A stretch of DNA of 33,065 nucleotides from the NCBI GenBank assembly GCA_017432565.1, contig JAFRIW010000034.1:1-33065 (forward strand), given 5' to 3'. Positions 15,879 through 24,173 of the stretch are shown here, in pieces. The DNA comes from Lachnospiraceae bacterium (GTDB lineage Bacteria; Bacillota; Clostridia; Lachnospirales; Lachnospiraceae). The notes beneath the pieces are model-generated. The model was not told the DNA's origin, did no database searches, and worked only from the letters and a program-made list of their open reading frames with translations. Position 1 is the stretch's first letter. Each line of letters opens with the position of its first letter. Made by a program: the position numbers and the translations under genes.

Positions 15879-17261
15879 ATGAGTGTTCGCGATTTATTCA
15901 AACCGGTCGACATGACCGAGGGCGATCCCGTAAAGAAGATCGTCGCTTTCTCGATTCCCATGCTGATCGGCAATATTGCGCAGCAGCTTTACAACACCGT
16001 GGACAGCATCATTGTCGGGCGCTTTGTGGGCGACAACGCCCTGGCTGCCGTGGGCGGCGCGGGTCCGATTCTGAACCTGATGCTGGTCCTCTTTATCGGT
16101 ATATCCGTCGGTGCGAGCATCATGGTTTCGCAGTATTTCGGCGCGCGCGCGAGGGAGGAACTCTCCCGCACGATCGGCGCCTGTGTCGTGATGACAATAG
16201 TCGCATCGATCATGATCATGATCGTCGGTCCGCTTATTTCAGGGCCGCTGCTGCGGCTTCTGAACACGCCGGAGAGCATTCTGGGGTGGTGTATCCAGTA
16301 TCTGAACATTATTTTTATCGGCATCCTGGGCGGCGGCCTCTATAACATTCTGAGCGGTGTGCTGCGCGGCCTGGGCGACTCCGTGTCCGCGCTGATCTAC
16401 CTGCTGGTGGCGACGGTCCTGAATATCATCGGCGACTATGTGTTCGTCGTCTATTTCTCCATGGGTGTGGCGGGCGTCGCGCTTGCGACCGTGCTCGCGC
16501 AGATCGTTTCCGCGGTCCTGTGTGTGAGAAAGCTCATGAAGATGAGCGATGTTTTCGACATGAACCGCGAGATGCTGCGGCCGCAGAAAAAGTATGTGCA
16601 GCAGCTGATCAGGCTGGGCCTTCCGTCCGGCGTCACGCAGGCCATCTTCTCCATGTCCATGATCGTCGTACAGTCCCTGACCAACAGCTTCGGCGAGCTG
16701 TTCATTGCCGCCAACGTCATCGTCATGCGAATCGACGGCTTCGTCATGATGCCCGCTTTCTCCTTCGGCAGTGCCATGACCACCTTCGCGGGACAGAATA
16801 TCGGTGCGGGCAAAATGGAGCGGGTCGCCGAGGGTACGAAGCGCGGAACGCTTGTGGCGATGGCAACCTCCGCTGTGCTGACCGTGCTGATCCTTCTGTT
16901 TGGCCGGCACCTGATGGCCATCTTTACCAGTACCGATGCGCTGATCGAAGTCAGCTATCACAACATGCAGATCCTGTCTGCCGGCTATATCGCCATGGAA
17001 GTGACGCAGTGCCTGTCCGGCGTCATGCGCGGCGCGGGCGACACGGTGACGCCGATGTGGATCTCCATCCTGAATTCGGTCATCATCCGTGTGCCGCTGG
17101 CCTATATCCTGGTCGGACTGACCAGGACACCCGAGCTGCCGCAGGGCAACTTCTACATGATGCCGACCTCGCTCCTGATCACCTGGCTGATTGGTGCCTG
17201 CATCACCTTCGCGATGTACAAGCGCGGAAAGTGGAAAGAAAAAGCCGTTATCAACATCTGA
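15879..17261 (+). CDS. MATE family efflux transporter
   Basis: 460 residues, twelve hydrophobic helices, opening with MTEGDPVKKIVAFSIPMLIGN and NTVDSIIVGRFVG, which is the pattern of the DinF/YeeO-like MATE group common in Clostridia. The second half repeats it around ANVIVMRIDGFVMMPAFSFG. It exports an unidentified small molecule by ion antiport. Clearly different from the MATE protein at 10855, so not a recent duplicate. The ribosome binding site is weak (AGAAAGG, 9 bases before the ATG). It starts 64 bases after the acyltransferase stop, and no terminator is seen between them. Confidence 0.93.
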   Translation: MSVRDLFKPVDMTEGDPVKKIVAFSIPMLIGNIAQQLYNTVDSIIVGRFVGDNALAAVGGAGPILNLMLVLFIGISVGASIMVSQYFGARAREELSRTIGACVVMTIVASIMIMIVGPLISGPLLRLLNTPESILGWCIQYLNIIFIGILGGGLYNILSGVLRGLGDSVSALIYLLVATVLNIIGDYVFVVYFSMGVAGVALATVLAQIVSAVLCVRKLMKMSDVFDMNREMLRPQKKYVQQLIRLGLPSGVTQAIFSMSMIVVQSLTNSFGELFIAANVIVMRIDGFVMMPAFSFGSAMTTFAGQNIGAGKMERVAEGTKRGTLVAMATSAVLTVLILLFGRHLMAIFTSTDALIEVSYHNMQILSAGYIAMEVTQCLSGVMRGAGDTVTPMWISILNSVIIRVPLAYILVGLTRTPELPQGNFYMMPTSLLITWLIGACITFAMYKRGKWKEKAVINI

Positions 17262-17310
17262 AAAAGATCTGACAACCGGCATAAGATAAAATTTCAAAAG
17301 GGGGGAAACC

Positions 17311-19368
17311 ATGAAAATTTTATTTGCAACCAGTGAGTGCGCGCCGTTCTCCAAGTCCGGCGGACTTGCGGATGTCGCTTTTTCTCTGCCGCCTGCATTA
17401 AAGAAGGCAGGAGATGAGGTGGAAATCATCACACCTTATTATCAGTGCGTGAAAAAGCGCTTCGGGGACAAAATCACGTATGTGAAGGACATCACGGTAC
17501 AGCTGGGCTGGCGCAGCCTTTACTGTGGTCTGATGCGCGGCGAGCTGAACGGCGTGACGGTCTGGTTTGTGGACAACCAGGAATTCTTTGACCGTCCGAA
17601 GCTTTACGGATACGACGACGATCCGCTGCGTTTCGCCTTCTTCTCACACGCGGTGATCGATCTGCTGCCGGAGTACAGCTTCCGGCCGGACATCATCCAC
17701 TGCAACGACTGGGAGACAGCGCTCGTGATCATGTATCTGAAGAGCGAGCAGGTCTACCGGCCGGAGCTCAAGTCGGTCAAAACCGTCTACACCATTCACA
17801 ATATTGCCTACCAGGGACAGTACGCCGCATCCATGCTGGAAGACGTGTTCGGACTGGACGGCGGCTGGTATGCCGGCGGCCTTGGCTATGAATATGAGCA
17901 CCGTCACGACATCAACCTGATGAAGGGCGCGATGCTGATGGCGGACGCCGTCTCGACCGTCTCGCCCAACTACGCCAGAGAGCTGCACTTTGCGCAGTAC
18001 GCTTACGGCCTGCAGGATGTGGTCGACATGATCGACGCAAGACTCTACGGTATCCTGAACGGTATCGACGAGGAGCACTACAACCCGGCGACGGATCCGG
18101 TGATTCCTGCCAATTTCTCGGCGGACAACATGGCCGGCAAGGCGAAGTGCAAACGGGAGATCCAGAAGCAGTTCGATCTGATCCAGGCTCCGGAGTGGCC
18201 GCTGCTCGGCTTTGTCGCGAGACTGAACGAGCAGAAGGGCATCGAGCTGATGAAACAGATTTTGCCCGGCCTCATGGATCTGGGTATCCAGCTCATTGTA
18301 TTCGGTCAGGGCGATCAGCAGTATGTGGACTATTTCAACTGGGCGAAGGCAAAATGGCCGGGAATGGTCGGCTTCTCCAGCAACTATAACGAAGAGACAG
18401 CCAGCGCGGTCTTCGCAGGCGCGGATATGTATCTGATGCCGTCCCGCTTTGAGCCCTGCGGCCTGTCCCAGATGATGGCCATGCGCTACGGCACGGTGCC
18501 GATCGTTCACGCGACCGGCGGCCTGCGCGACTCGGTCCGCGCCTACAAGGAATTCGACGGTCTCGGGACCGGCTTCTCCTTCGTGGATTACACGGCCAAG
18601 GCACTGTACCTGGTCATCGTGGATGCCATCAAGGTTTACTTCGGCGACCGCGAGATGTTCAACACCATGCGCAGACGCTGCATGGAGCAGGATCTGTCCT
18701 GGGAGAAGAGCGCGGTGCAGTACCAGCGCATGTACGCGGAGATCGCGGACCTTGAGCACTCCCAGAAGAGAGAGGTCCCGTTCGAGAAAGCTTACGCGAA
18801 GCTGCGCGACGCGTACTACCGCATCGACGTCGAGAACCGCAGGAAGCACCCCGGCATCGTGGCCGACGATTACGACCGCGTCATCCAGATCCATTTCTTC
18901 GGCCGCTCCGAGGGAACCATGTACACCAAGTACGCACAGGGTGAGCTGGAGATCCAGCCGTACACCTACAAAGCAGCGGATGCGTATGTCGACGCTTCCT
19001 ACGACACGCTGGTCGACATTGCGAGCGGCAAGAAGAGTTTTGACAACATGTTCCTGAACGGACAGATCAAGATCACCGGCAACCTCTCGAAGGGCTATGA
19101 GATGAGAAAGCTGCTCGCGCCGATCCCGGGCGAGGCCCCGAGAAGCGTGCGCACCGTGAAGCTCGATCCCGAGACACAGGAGGAAAAGGGGAAGGAAGCG
19201 CCGAAGGCGGAGGCTCCCAAGGCCGAAGTGAAGGAAGCGCCGAAGGCGGAGGCTCCCAAGGCCGAAGTGAAGAAGGCCCCGACGAAGAAGGCACCCGCGA
19301 AGAAGGCCCCGGCGAAGAAGGCACCTGCCAAGAAGGCTCCGGCTAAGAAGCCGGCAAAGGAAGGCTGA
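17311..19368 (+). CDS. glgA: glycogen synthase with SCP2-like domain and H1-like tail
   Basis: 685 residues; ordinary GlgA is about 480. Residues 1-480 are a complete GT5 glycogen synthase: KSGGL (15-19) binds ADP-glucose, and FEPCGLSQ followed by TGGLRDSV mark the second Rossmann domain. It elongates alpha-1,4-glucan from ADP-glucose. Residues about 521-604 resemble the SCP2 sterol-carrier fold (DTLVDIASGK then FLNGQIKITGNL), a hydrophobic-ligand module. Residues 628-685 are a low-complexity tail of KEAPKAEAPKAEV repeats then KKAPA repeats, like histone H1 tails, strongly basic. The start follows AAAAGGGGGGAAACC. No other glycogen genes are in the window; the amylase-family gene at 6695 is 9 kb away. 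The roles of the two extra parts are unknown. Confidence 0.94.
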   Translation: MKILFATSECAPFSKSGGLADVAFSLPPALKKAGDEVEIITPYYQCVKKRFGDKITYVKDITVQLGWRSLYCGLMRGELNGVTVWFVDNQEFFDRPKLYGYDDDPLRFAFFSHAVIDLLPEYSFRPDIIHCNDWETALVIMYLKSEQVYRPELKSVKTVYTIHNIAYQGQYAASMLEDVFGLDGGWYAGGLGYEYEHRHDINLMKGAMLMADAVSTVSPNYARELHFAQYAYGLQDVVDMIDARLYGILNGIDEEHYNPATDPVIPANFSADNMAGKAKCKREIQKQFDLIQAPEWPLLGFVARLNEQKGIELMKQILPGLMDLGIQLIVFGQGDQQYVDYFNWAKAKWPGMVGFSSNYNEETASAVFAGADMYLMPSRFEPCGLSQMMAMRYGTVPIVHATGGLRDSVRAYKEFDGLGTGFSFVDYTAKALYLVIVDAIKVYFGDREMFNTMRRRCMEQDLSWEKSAVQYQRMYAEIADLEHSQKREVPFEKAYAKLRDAYYRIDVENRRKHPGIVADDYDRVIQIHFFGRSEGTMYTKYAQGELEIQPYTYKAADAYVDASYDTLVDIASGKKSFDNMFLNGQIKITGNLSKGYEMRKLLAPIPGEAPRSVRTVKLDPETQEEKGKEAPKAEAPKAEVKEAPKAEAPKAEVKKAPTKKAPAKKAPAKKAPAKKAPAKKPAKEG
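19192..19269 (+). repeat. two perfect 39-bp repeats in the glgA tail
   Basis: 19192-19230 and 19231-19269 are identical, each coding for KEAPKAEAPKAEV. They are followed by five near-identical 15-base units coding for KKAPA. Identity at DNA level shows recent slippage, so tail length probably varies between strains. Confidence 0.92.
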
Positions 19369-19372
19369 GGCG

Positions 19373-20269
19373 TTGGCCCTTCAGTATGAAGTAAAAGAAA
19401 GCCGCATCGGCGGCAGACAGGAGACCTCCCTGGAAGTCACAGGTTATGACGGGGAGGTCTCTTATTTGTACATTCCGGACAGCGCGCAGGGGCTGCCCGT
19501 GCGCAGTATCGGGGCGCATGCATTCGAGCGCCGGCAGGATCTGACGGAAGTGGTGATCCCGGACGGCGTGAGAACGCTGCGGGCATTTGCCTTTCACAAC
19601 TGCAGGAAGCTGCGGAAAATCACGATGACCGATTCGGTCATCGACGTTTATGACGGCGCTGCCCGTCACTGCGACAGCCTGAAAACGCTTGAAATCACGA
19701 TGCATGCGGGACAGTACGCAGGGATCAAGACACTCCTGTCCGACTGCGACGCAACCCTGCGTCTTGTGCTGACCCTGCCGGAAGGAGAGACGGTGCGTCT
19801 GCTCTTTCCCGCCTACAACCACTTTTATGACGAGGACCCCTGGGCCCGCGTCATCCACGCCCACATCGACGGCTCCGGCATGGCCTTCCGGGAGAGTGTT
19901 TCCCGGAGCGGCATCGATTATGCGGCTTATGACAAAGCCTTTGAGTACGCCTGCGTCGACGGCGCGCAGGCAGCAGGCGAGGTGGCGCTGGACCGGCTCA
20001 TGACGCCGAAGGACCTCTCCGACAGAGCCCGGGAACAGTATGAAGCATACGTCAGGCAAAATGCGGCCGCGATCCTGAGGGAGCTGGTAACCGGGGAGCG
20101 GGAGGAGGAACTCCGGTTTCTGACCGGACGCGCCGGCGATCTTCTGGATCATGAGGCAGTCAGCAGTGTGCTTTCCGCGGCGGCCGATGCCGGAAACGCA
20201 AGGATAACGGCGCTGCTGATGGAAGCCGGCAGGAGAACAGCGCCGCCGGAGGACCTATTCGTATTCTGA
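19373..20269 (+). CDS. BspA-type leucine-rich-repeat protein with helical C-terminus
   Basis: 298 residues, no signal peptide, so probably cytoplasmic unlike most BspA surface proteins. Residues ~25-110 hold LRR_5-type units (VRSIGAHAFERRQDLTEVVI, then VRTLRAFAFHNCRKLRKITM), a protein-binding surface. The C-terminal 130 residues are helical; the last part (LSAAADAGNARITALLMEAG) resembles one ankyrin repeat. The start is TTG at 19373 with GGAAGG overlapping the glgA stop, 4 bases away. It precedes the 74-bp repeat array and the DUF2201/VWA, MoxR and HAD genes, and may be an adaptor for them; this is inference. Confidence 0.8.
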   Translation: MALQYEVKESRIGGRQETSLEVTGYDGEVSYLYIPDSAQGLPVRSIGAHAFERRQDLTEVVIPDGVRTLRAFAFHNCRKLRKITMTDSVIDVYDGAARHCDSLKTLEITMHAGQYAGIKTLLSDCDATLRLVLTLPEGETVRLLFPAYNHFYDEDPWARVIHAHIDGSGMAFRESVSRSGIDYAAYDKAFEYACVDGAQAAGEVALDRLMTPKDLSDRAREQYEAYVRQNAAAILRELVTGEREEELRFLTGRAGDLLDHEAVSSVLSAAADAGNARITALLMEAGRRTAPPEDLFVF

Positions 20270-20340
20270 CTGTGCAGGCATTATGGCAGGGTCGGAAAGA
20301 CACAATTCGCGGCTGTGAAGCAAGCCCGGAATAATGACAA

Positions 20341-20690
20341 GCGGTGAAAAATGCCTGTTGTGCTGCTTGTCAATACAGGTTGATCACGGCATTTGCTCAG
20401 GCAAGCCGATGACAGCGGTGAAAAGGCGTGACCCAGGTAATTGACAATACAGGTTGAGCGCGCCGCGAGCTGTGGAATTTGCTTGTCTGACAGTAAAACT
20501 GAAGCCTTTGTTGAATGTCAATACACTCCCGTCCGCGACCGCTTGATCAGCAAGCGGTGAAAGGGGATAGAAGTTCCGAATGACAATACAATTCCGTCCG
20601 CAGCGCTTGCTGCATCTGCCGCAGGCAGCGGTGAAACGGGAAGCAAACGGCGAATGACAATACAATTCCGGCCGCAGCGCGCAGCAGGCG
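20341..20690. repeat. array of five 74-bp degenerate tandem repeats
   Basis: The core TGWCAATACA occurs at 20368, 20442, 20516, 20581 and 20655, spaced 74, 74, 65 and 74 bp. GCGGTGAAA lies exactly 27 bases before it in units 1, 2, 4 and 5 (20341, 20415, 20554, 20628) and is decayed in unit 3. Cores 3-5 continue into CCGNCCGC. Several units have a hairpin before GCGGTGAAA, for example CCGCTTG/CAAGCGG ending at 20557. Units are diverged, not identical. All minus-strand frames are fairly open here, but 74 is not a multiple of three, so the array is unlikely to be coding. It fills the 498-base gap before the VWA gene. Confidence 0.85.
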
Positions 20691-20767
20691 GAAAAAGCAT
20701 GTATGTAATAATAAGGAAAACCGGGATTTTCCCTGCCGGCAAGCACCAAGCAGGCAATAAGCAGGCA

Positions 20768-22108
20768 ATGAGTAAGCAGACGGAAGAATTAAAACAGATC
20801 GGTGAACGGATTCTTGACAGCTCCAGAACGGAGCTGTATCTTTCCATGCACTTTATGGGCGAGGCGCTGGGGAGCCTTCAGACCGAGATGGATCTTTCCA
20901 CGACCCGCGTGGGGACCGACGCGGTTTCCATCCGCTACAACCCGTCTTATCTGCGGCAGCTGTTTCTGGAGAGTCCGCAGCTGCTGAACCGGACCTATAT
21001 TCATATGGTGCTGCACTGTCTGTTCCGCCACATGTTTTCCTCAGACAATTATGAAGACGCGGATCTCTATGACCTGTGCGCGGACATCTGCGTCGAATCC
21101 GTCGTGGACACCATGGACTATCCTGCCATCGCGCGCCTCTATTCGCAGCTGCGGGAGGACTGGTACGAAAAGCTGACAGAGCAGGTCCATGTGCTGACCG
21201 CCCCCAGACTGTACGAATATTTCACGGCGCATCCGCTGACGGAGCAGGAAGAGAAGCTGCTCCGCCGGGAATTCGGCCTGTGTGACCACGGCTTCTGGGC
21301 CCGGATGGAGAAGGAACCGCCGCCGCAGGAGGAGCAGCAGAATCCTGAGTCCGTCATCCCCCCGCTGAAGGCGAGTGTGCGGCGGGCCGACGAAGAGGAG
21401 TGGAAAAAACATGCAAAGCGGGCGCTCCGGGATCTGAACACGATCGGAAACGAGAAAAGCGGGGAGAGCGGAAGCCTCTCCCGGATCCTCAGCCTGGAGA
21501 CGCAGAGCCTCACGGACTACCGCGAATTCCTGCAGCGCTTTGCGGTGATGCGGGAGGAGGTCCGGATCGATCCGGATTCCTTTGACTACGGCTTCTACAA
21601 TTACGGGCTTCAGCTCTACGGAGATCTGCCCCTGATTGAGGAAAACGAGGTGCGGGAAGCCAGGCGCATCGACCAGCTCGTGATCGCCGTCGACACCTCC
21701 GCCTCCTGTGACCGGGTGCTGGTGCAGCGCTTCCTCTCGGAGACGGCAGCCATCCTGAAGAGCCAGGAGAACTTTTTTCACCGCACGGATATTCACATTC
21801 TGGAATGTGATGATAAACTACAAAAAGATATCCGGATCACGGACCTTAAAGAAATTGACGATTATATGAGGCAGTTTGAAGTCCGCGGCGGGTTCGGCAC
21901 CGACTTCCGCCCGGTCTTCGAATACGTCCGGCAGCTCCGGGAGCAGGGCGAACTCACAGGTCTTCGCGGTCTGATGTATTTCACCGACGGCTTCGGGACC
22001 TACCCGGCGGAGCCAACGCCATATGAGACGGCTTTTGTCTTCTGCAGAGACCAGGAGTGGAACGACAAAGACGTGCCGGAGTGGGCATTGAAGCTGTTTT
22101 TCGAATAA
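20768..22108 (+). CDS. DUF2201/VWA protein, partner of the following MoxR ATPase
   Basis: 446 residues. The N-terminal half matches the DUF2201 putative metallopeptidase domain, but the HExxH motif reads HMVLH (79-83), with a further histidine at 88: the catalytic glutamate is missing. A charged linker (~180-235) leads to a C-terminal VWA domain with the metal-binding DTSAS (309-313) and a later FTDGFG. It probably works with the next gene as a MoxR-VWA pair, as RavA-ViaA do. The start is uncertain. 20768 fits the family start (MSKQTEELKQIGERIL), though its binding site is weak (AAGCAGG); in-frame ATGs at 20699 and 20654 are alternatives, the latter inside the repeat array. An 11-bp duplication (20748-20769) lies at the start. 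Confidence 0.85.
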   Translation: MSKQTEELKQIGERILDSSRTELYLSMHFMGEALGSLQTEMDLSTTRVGTDAVSIRYNPSYLRQLFLESPQLLNRTYIHMVLHCLFRHMFSSDNYEDADLYDLCADICVESVVDTMDYPAIARLYSQLREDWYEKLTEQVHVLTAPRLYEYFTAHPLTEQEEKLLRREFGLCDHGFWARMEKEPPPQEEQQNPESVIPPLKASVRRADEEEWKKHAKRALRDLNTIGNEKSGESGSLSRILSLETQSLTDYREFLQRFAVMREEVRIDPDSFDYGFYNYGLQLYGDLPLIEENEVREARRIDQLVIAVDTSASCDRVLVQRFLSETAAILKSQENFFHRTDIHILECDDKLQKDIRITDLKEIDDYMRQFEVRGGFGTDFRPVFEYVRQLREQGELTGLRGLMYFTDGFGTYPAEPTPYETAFVFCRDQEWNDKDVPEWALKLFFE

Positions 22109-22129
22109 CTGTAAGTCAGGAGAATTTTC

Positions 22130-23608
22130 GTGAATATTAAAGAAGCAAAAGAAGAAGTGATCCGCACAGTCAAAGCTTATCTGCTAAAGGATGAGACGGG
22201 AGAATATGTCATTCCCGTCGAGCGGCAGCGCCCGCTCCTGCTCATCGGCCCGCCCGGCATCGGCAAAACGGCCATCATGGAGCAGGCGGCCCGGGAGTGC
22301 GGCATCAATCTGGTGAGCTACACCATCACACATCACACGAGACAGAGCGCGGTCGGTCTGCCCAGACTTGCCCAGAAGCAGTACGGGGACCGGAACGTCT
22401 ATGTGACCGAATATACGATGAGCGAGATCATCGCTTCGGTCTATGACCAGATCGAGCGCTCTCACGTGCAGGAGGGTATCCTGTTCCTGGACGAGATCAA
22501 CTGCGTTTCCGAGACTCTCGCGCCGACCATGCTGCAGTTCCTGCAGTACAAGACCTTCGGACCGCACCGGGCGCCGGACGGCTTCATCATCGTCACCGCG
22601 GGCAACCCGCCCCAGTACAACCGGTCCGTACGGGATTTTGACATTGTCACCCTGGACCGGGTGCGGAAGATTGAGATTGAAGAGGATTATGATGCCTGGA
22701 AGGAATACGCCTACCGCATCGGCATTCACGGCGCGGTGCTGGCGTACCTGGAGATCAAGCGCGAAAACTTCTATTCCATCCGGCAGGAAATCGGCGGGCG
22801 CCGCTTCGTGACCGCCCGCGGCTGGGAGGACCTCTCCCGCATGATCCAGGTCTCAGAGACCCTCTCGCTGCCCGTCAGCGCGGAACAGATCGTGCAGTTC
22901 CTGCAGGATCCCGAAATCGCGCAGGATTTTGCCGATTATTACGAGCTGTACAAGCGCTATCTCGACATCTACCGGATCCCGGCCGTCCTGGCGGGAGACT
23001 TCCCGGAGGACAGCTCCGGCACCTTAAAGCACGCACCGTTTGATGAAAAACTGAGCTTCTTGGGACTCATGATCGACGCGCTGGGGCAGGATTTCAGGAC
23101 GTACGTGCAGGAGCTGGAGACGCAGAAGGCACTGTTTGCCCTTCTGAAGGAAGCAGGGGCAAAATCCGATGAATCCGGCATATTTACCGATTCGGTCAAA
23201 TACATTGCGGCCCGCGAAAAGCTGCAGCTTGCACAGCAGAAGAGCGCCGGCATGATCAGCCGGGAGGATGAAAAGATCCGGGCGCGCGCCCTGCAGCTGT
23301 TTGACCGGGAGACGCCGGAGAGCTACGACGCGGCCAGGAGCTGGTTTCAGGAGCGGGAGGCACGGCGCAGGGAGCAGATCCGGGAGACGGATGCGCATCT
23401 GACCAACAGCTTCCGCTATCTGGACCGGGTCTTCGGCGAGGGACAGGAGATGGTGATTTTCCTCTCCGAGCTCTCGGCGGGCTATTACAGTCTCCGGTTC
23501 GTCAACGAATGCGGGAGCGAGGAGTACATGCATTACAACCGGCTTCTTTTATTAAAGGACCGGAATGAGGAACTGCGGCGCGAAATTTTACAGGAGATGG
23601 AACTGTGA
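22130..23608 (+). CDS. MoxR-type AAA+ ATPase
   Basis: 492 residues. The AAA+ core is intact: Walker A GPPGIGKT (40-47), Walker B ILFLDE (116-121), sensor 1 around AGNPP (157-161) and a conserved REIGGRRFVTARGWEDL-like sensor region near 220-240. The C-terminal 200 residues are helical with a coiled-coil-like stretch (EREARRREQIRE) and are not recognised. MoxR proteins act as chaperone-like remodelers with VWA partners; the VWA gene ends 21 bases upstream. It starts with GTG after AGGAG. Its stop overlaps the start of the HAD gene (GTGA). No terminator separates these genes. Confidence 0.9.
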   Translation: MNIKEAKEEVIRTVKAYLLKDETGEYVIPVERQRPLLLIGPPGIGKTAIMEQAARECGINLVSYTITHHTRQSAVGLPRLAQKQYGDRNVYVTEYTMSEIIASVYDQIERSHVQEGILFLDEINCVSETLAPTMLQFLQYKTFGPHRAPDGFIIVTAGNPPQYNRSVRDFDIVTLDRVRKIEIEEDYDAWKEYAYRIGIHGAVLAYLEIKRENFYSIRQEIGGRRFVTARGWEDLSRMIQVSETLSLPVSAEQIVQFLQDPEIAQDFADYYELYKRYLDIYRIPAVLAGDFPEDSSGTLKHAPFDEKLSFLGLMIDALGQDFRTYVQELETQKALFALLKEAGAKSDESGIFTDSVKYIAAREKLQLAQQKSAGMISREDEKIRARALQLFDRETPESYDAARSWFQEREARRREQIRETDAHLTNSFRYLDRVFGEGQEMVIFLSELSAGYYSLRFVNECGSEEYMHYNRLLLLKDRNEELRREILQEMEL

Positions 23609-24105
23609 GCAGTCTGGCGTTTTTTGACATTGACGGCGTGCTGAGCGCGCCGGGATATGATGTGAACGGAGAAATCCGCATCGGCATGAGCGACGAGGAC
23701 TGGATTCTCTACTGCATCCGATATGGAAAGAACTCCTACGATTACTGCCGGCCCGTCGGGGCTGCCGGCGATTACGCGAGGAAACTGAGAGAGGAGGGCG
23801 CCGAGCTGTTTGTGCTCTCCACGTCCCAGACCTCCGGCGAATCCGACGGCAAGCGCGCTTTTGTCCGGAAATATTTCGCAGACCTGTTCCCGGAAGAAAA
23901 TGTCTTCACCGTCGCGCGGGACGAGCTGAAGCTGGAGGTCATTGCCGCCATTGCGCTGCTCCGCGGCGTCCCGCTGAAGGAGTGCGAGCTGGTGGACGAT
24001 ACCTTCTCGCTGCTTCTGAAGGCAGAGGGACAGGGAATCCGCGGCACGCATATTGCTCAGGTGATCGATATTGTGTACAATAATACAATATCGGCCAGGC
24101 CCTGA
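23605..24105 (+). CDS. small HAD-superfamily protein
   Basis: 166 residues. FFDIDGVLS (6-14) is HAD motif I with Asp8 and Asp10; VLSTSQTSG is in the place of motif II; ELVDDTFSLLLKAEGQGI is motif IV with paired acids. Too small for a large cap domain, so a compact phosphatase or nucleotidase is plausible; the substrate is unknown. It starts with GTG overlapping the stop of the MoxR gene by four bases, so it is made with it. This coupling suggests a role in the same system. An inverted repeat overlaps its last codons. Confidence 0.78.
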   Translation: MSSLAFFDIDGVLSAPGYDVNGEIRIGMSDEDWILYCIRYGKNSYDYCRPVGAAGDYARKLREEGAELFVLSTSQTSGESDGKRAFVRKYFADLFPEENVFTVARDELKLEVIAAIALLRGVPLKECELVDDTFSLLLKAEGQGIRGTHIAQVIDIVYNNTISARP

Positions 24106-24132
24106 TGATCCGAATGGATTTATATAATCCAT
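24066..24132. promoter_or_regulatory. two inverted repeats before metY
   Basis: First: CGATATTGT (24066-24074) and ACAATATCG (24085-24093), 9 bp perfect, loop 10, inside the end of the HAD gene. Within it TTGTGTACAA (24071-24080) is one base from the gdhA/asnA operator. Second: ATGGATT-TATAT-AATCCAT (24114-24132), perfect, containing TATAAT at 24123-24128, a likely -10 box. Either could be an operator for the sulfhydrylase gene. The first could also act as a weak terminator. Confidence 0.45.
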
Positions 24133-24173
24133 CTGATATATGAAAGAACAATGAGGAGAGGAAGGTACAGAAG

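Noticed and set aside
10855..17261. the two MATE genes as a recent duplication
   Set aside because: Their proteins differ throughout and open with different family-specific patterns, so they belong to separate MATE groups.
20341..20690. CRISPR array
   Set aside because: The ~74-bp period is near the CRISPR range, but units are diverged rather than identical, the conserved parts are two short cores separated by variable sequence, and no cas genes are nearby.
20384..20847. minus-strand peptides across the repeat array
   Set aside because: Several overlapping frames are open in all three phases with Cys/Arg-rich repeats, but the 74-bp period shifts frame each unit and no ribosome binding site is seen.
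24120..24173. SAM (S-box) riboswitch or T-box before metY
   Set aside because: The leader is only about 68 bases and is largely taken up by one palindrome, too short for either element; no T-box sequence was seen.
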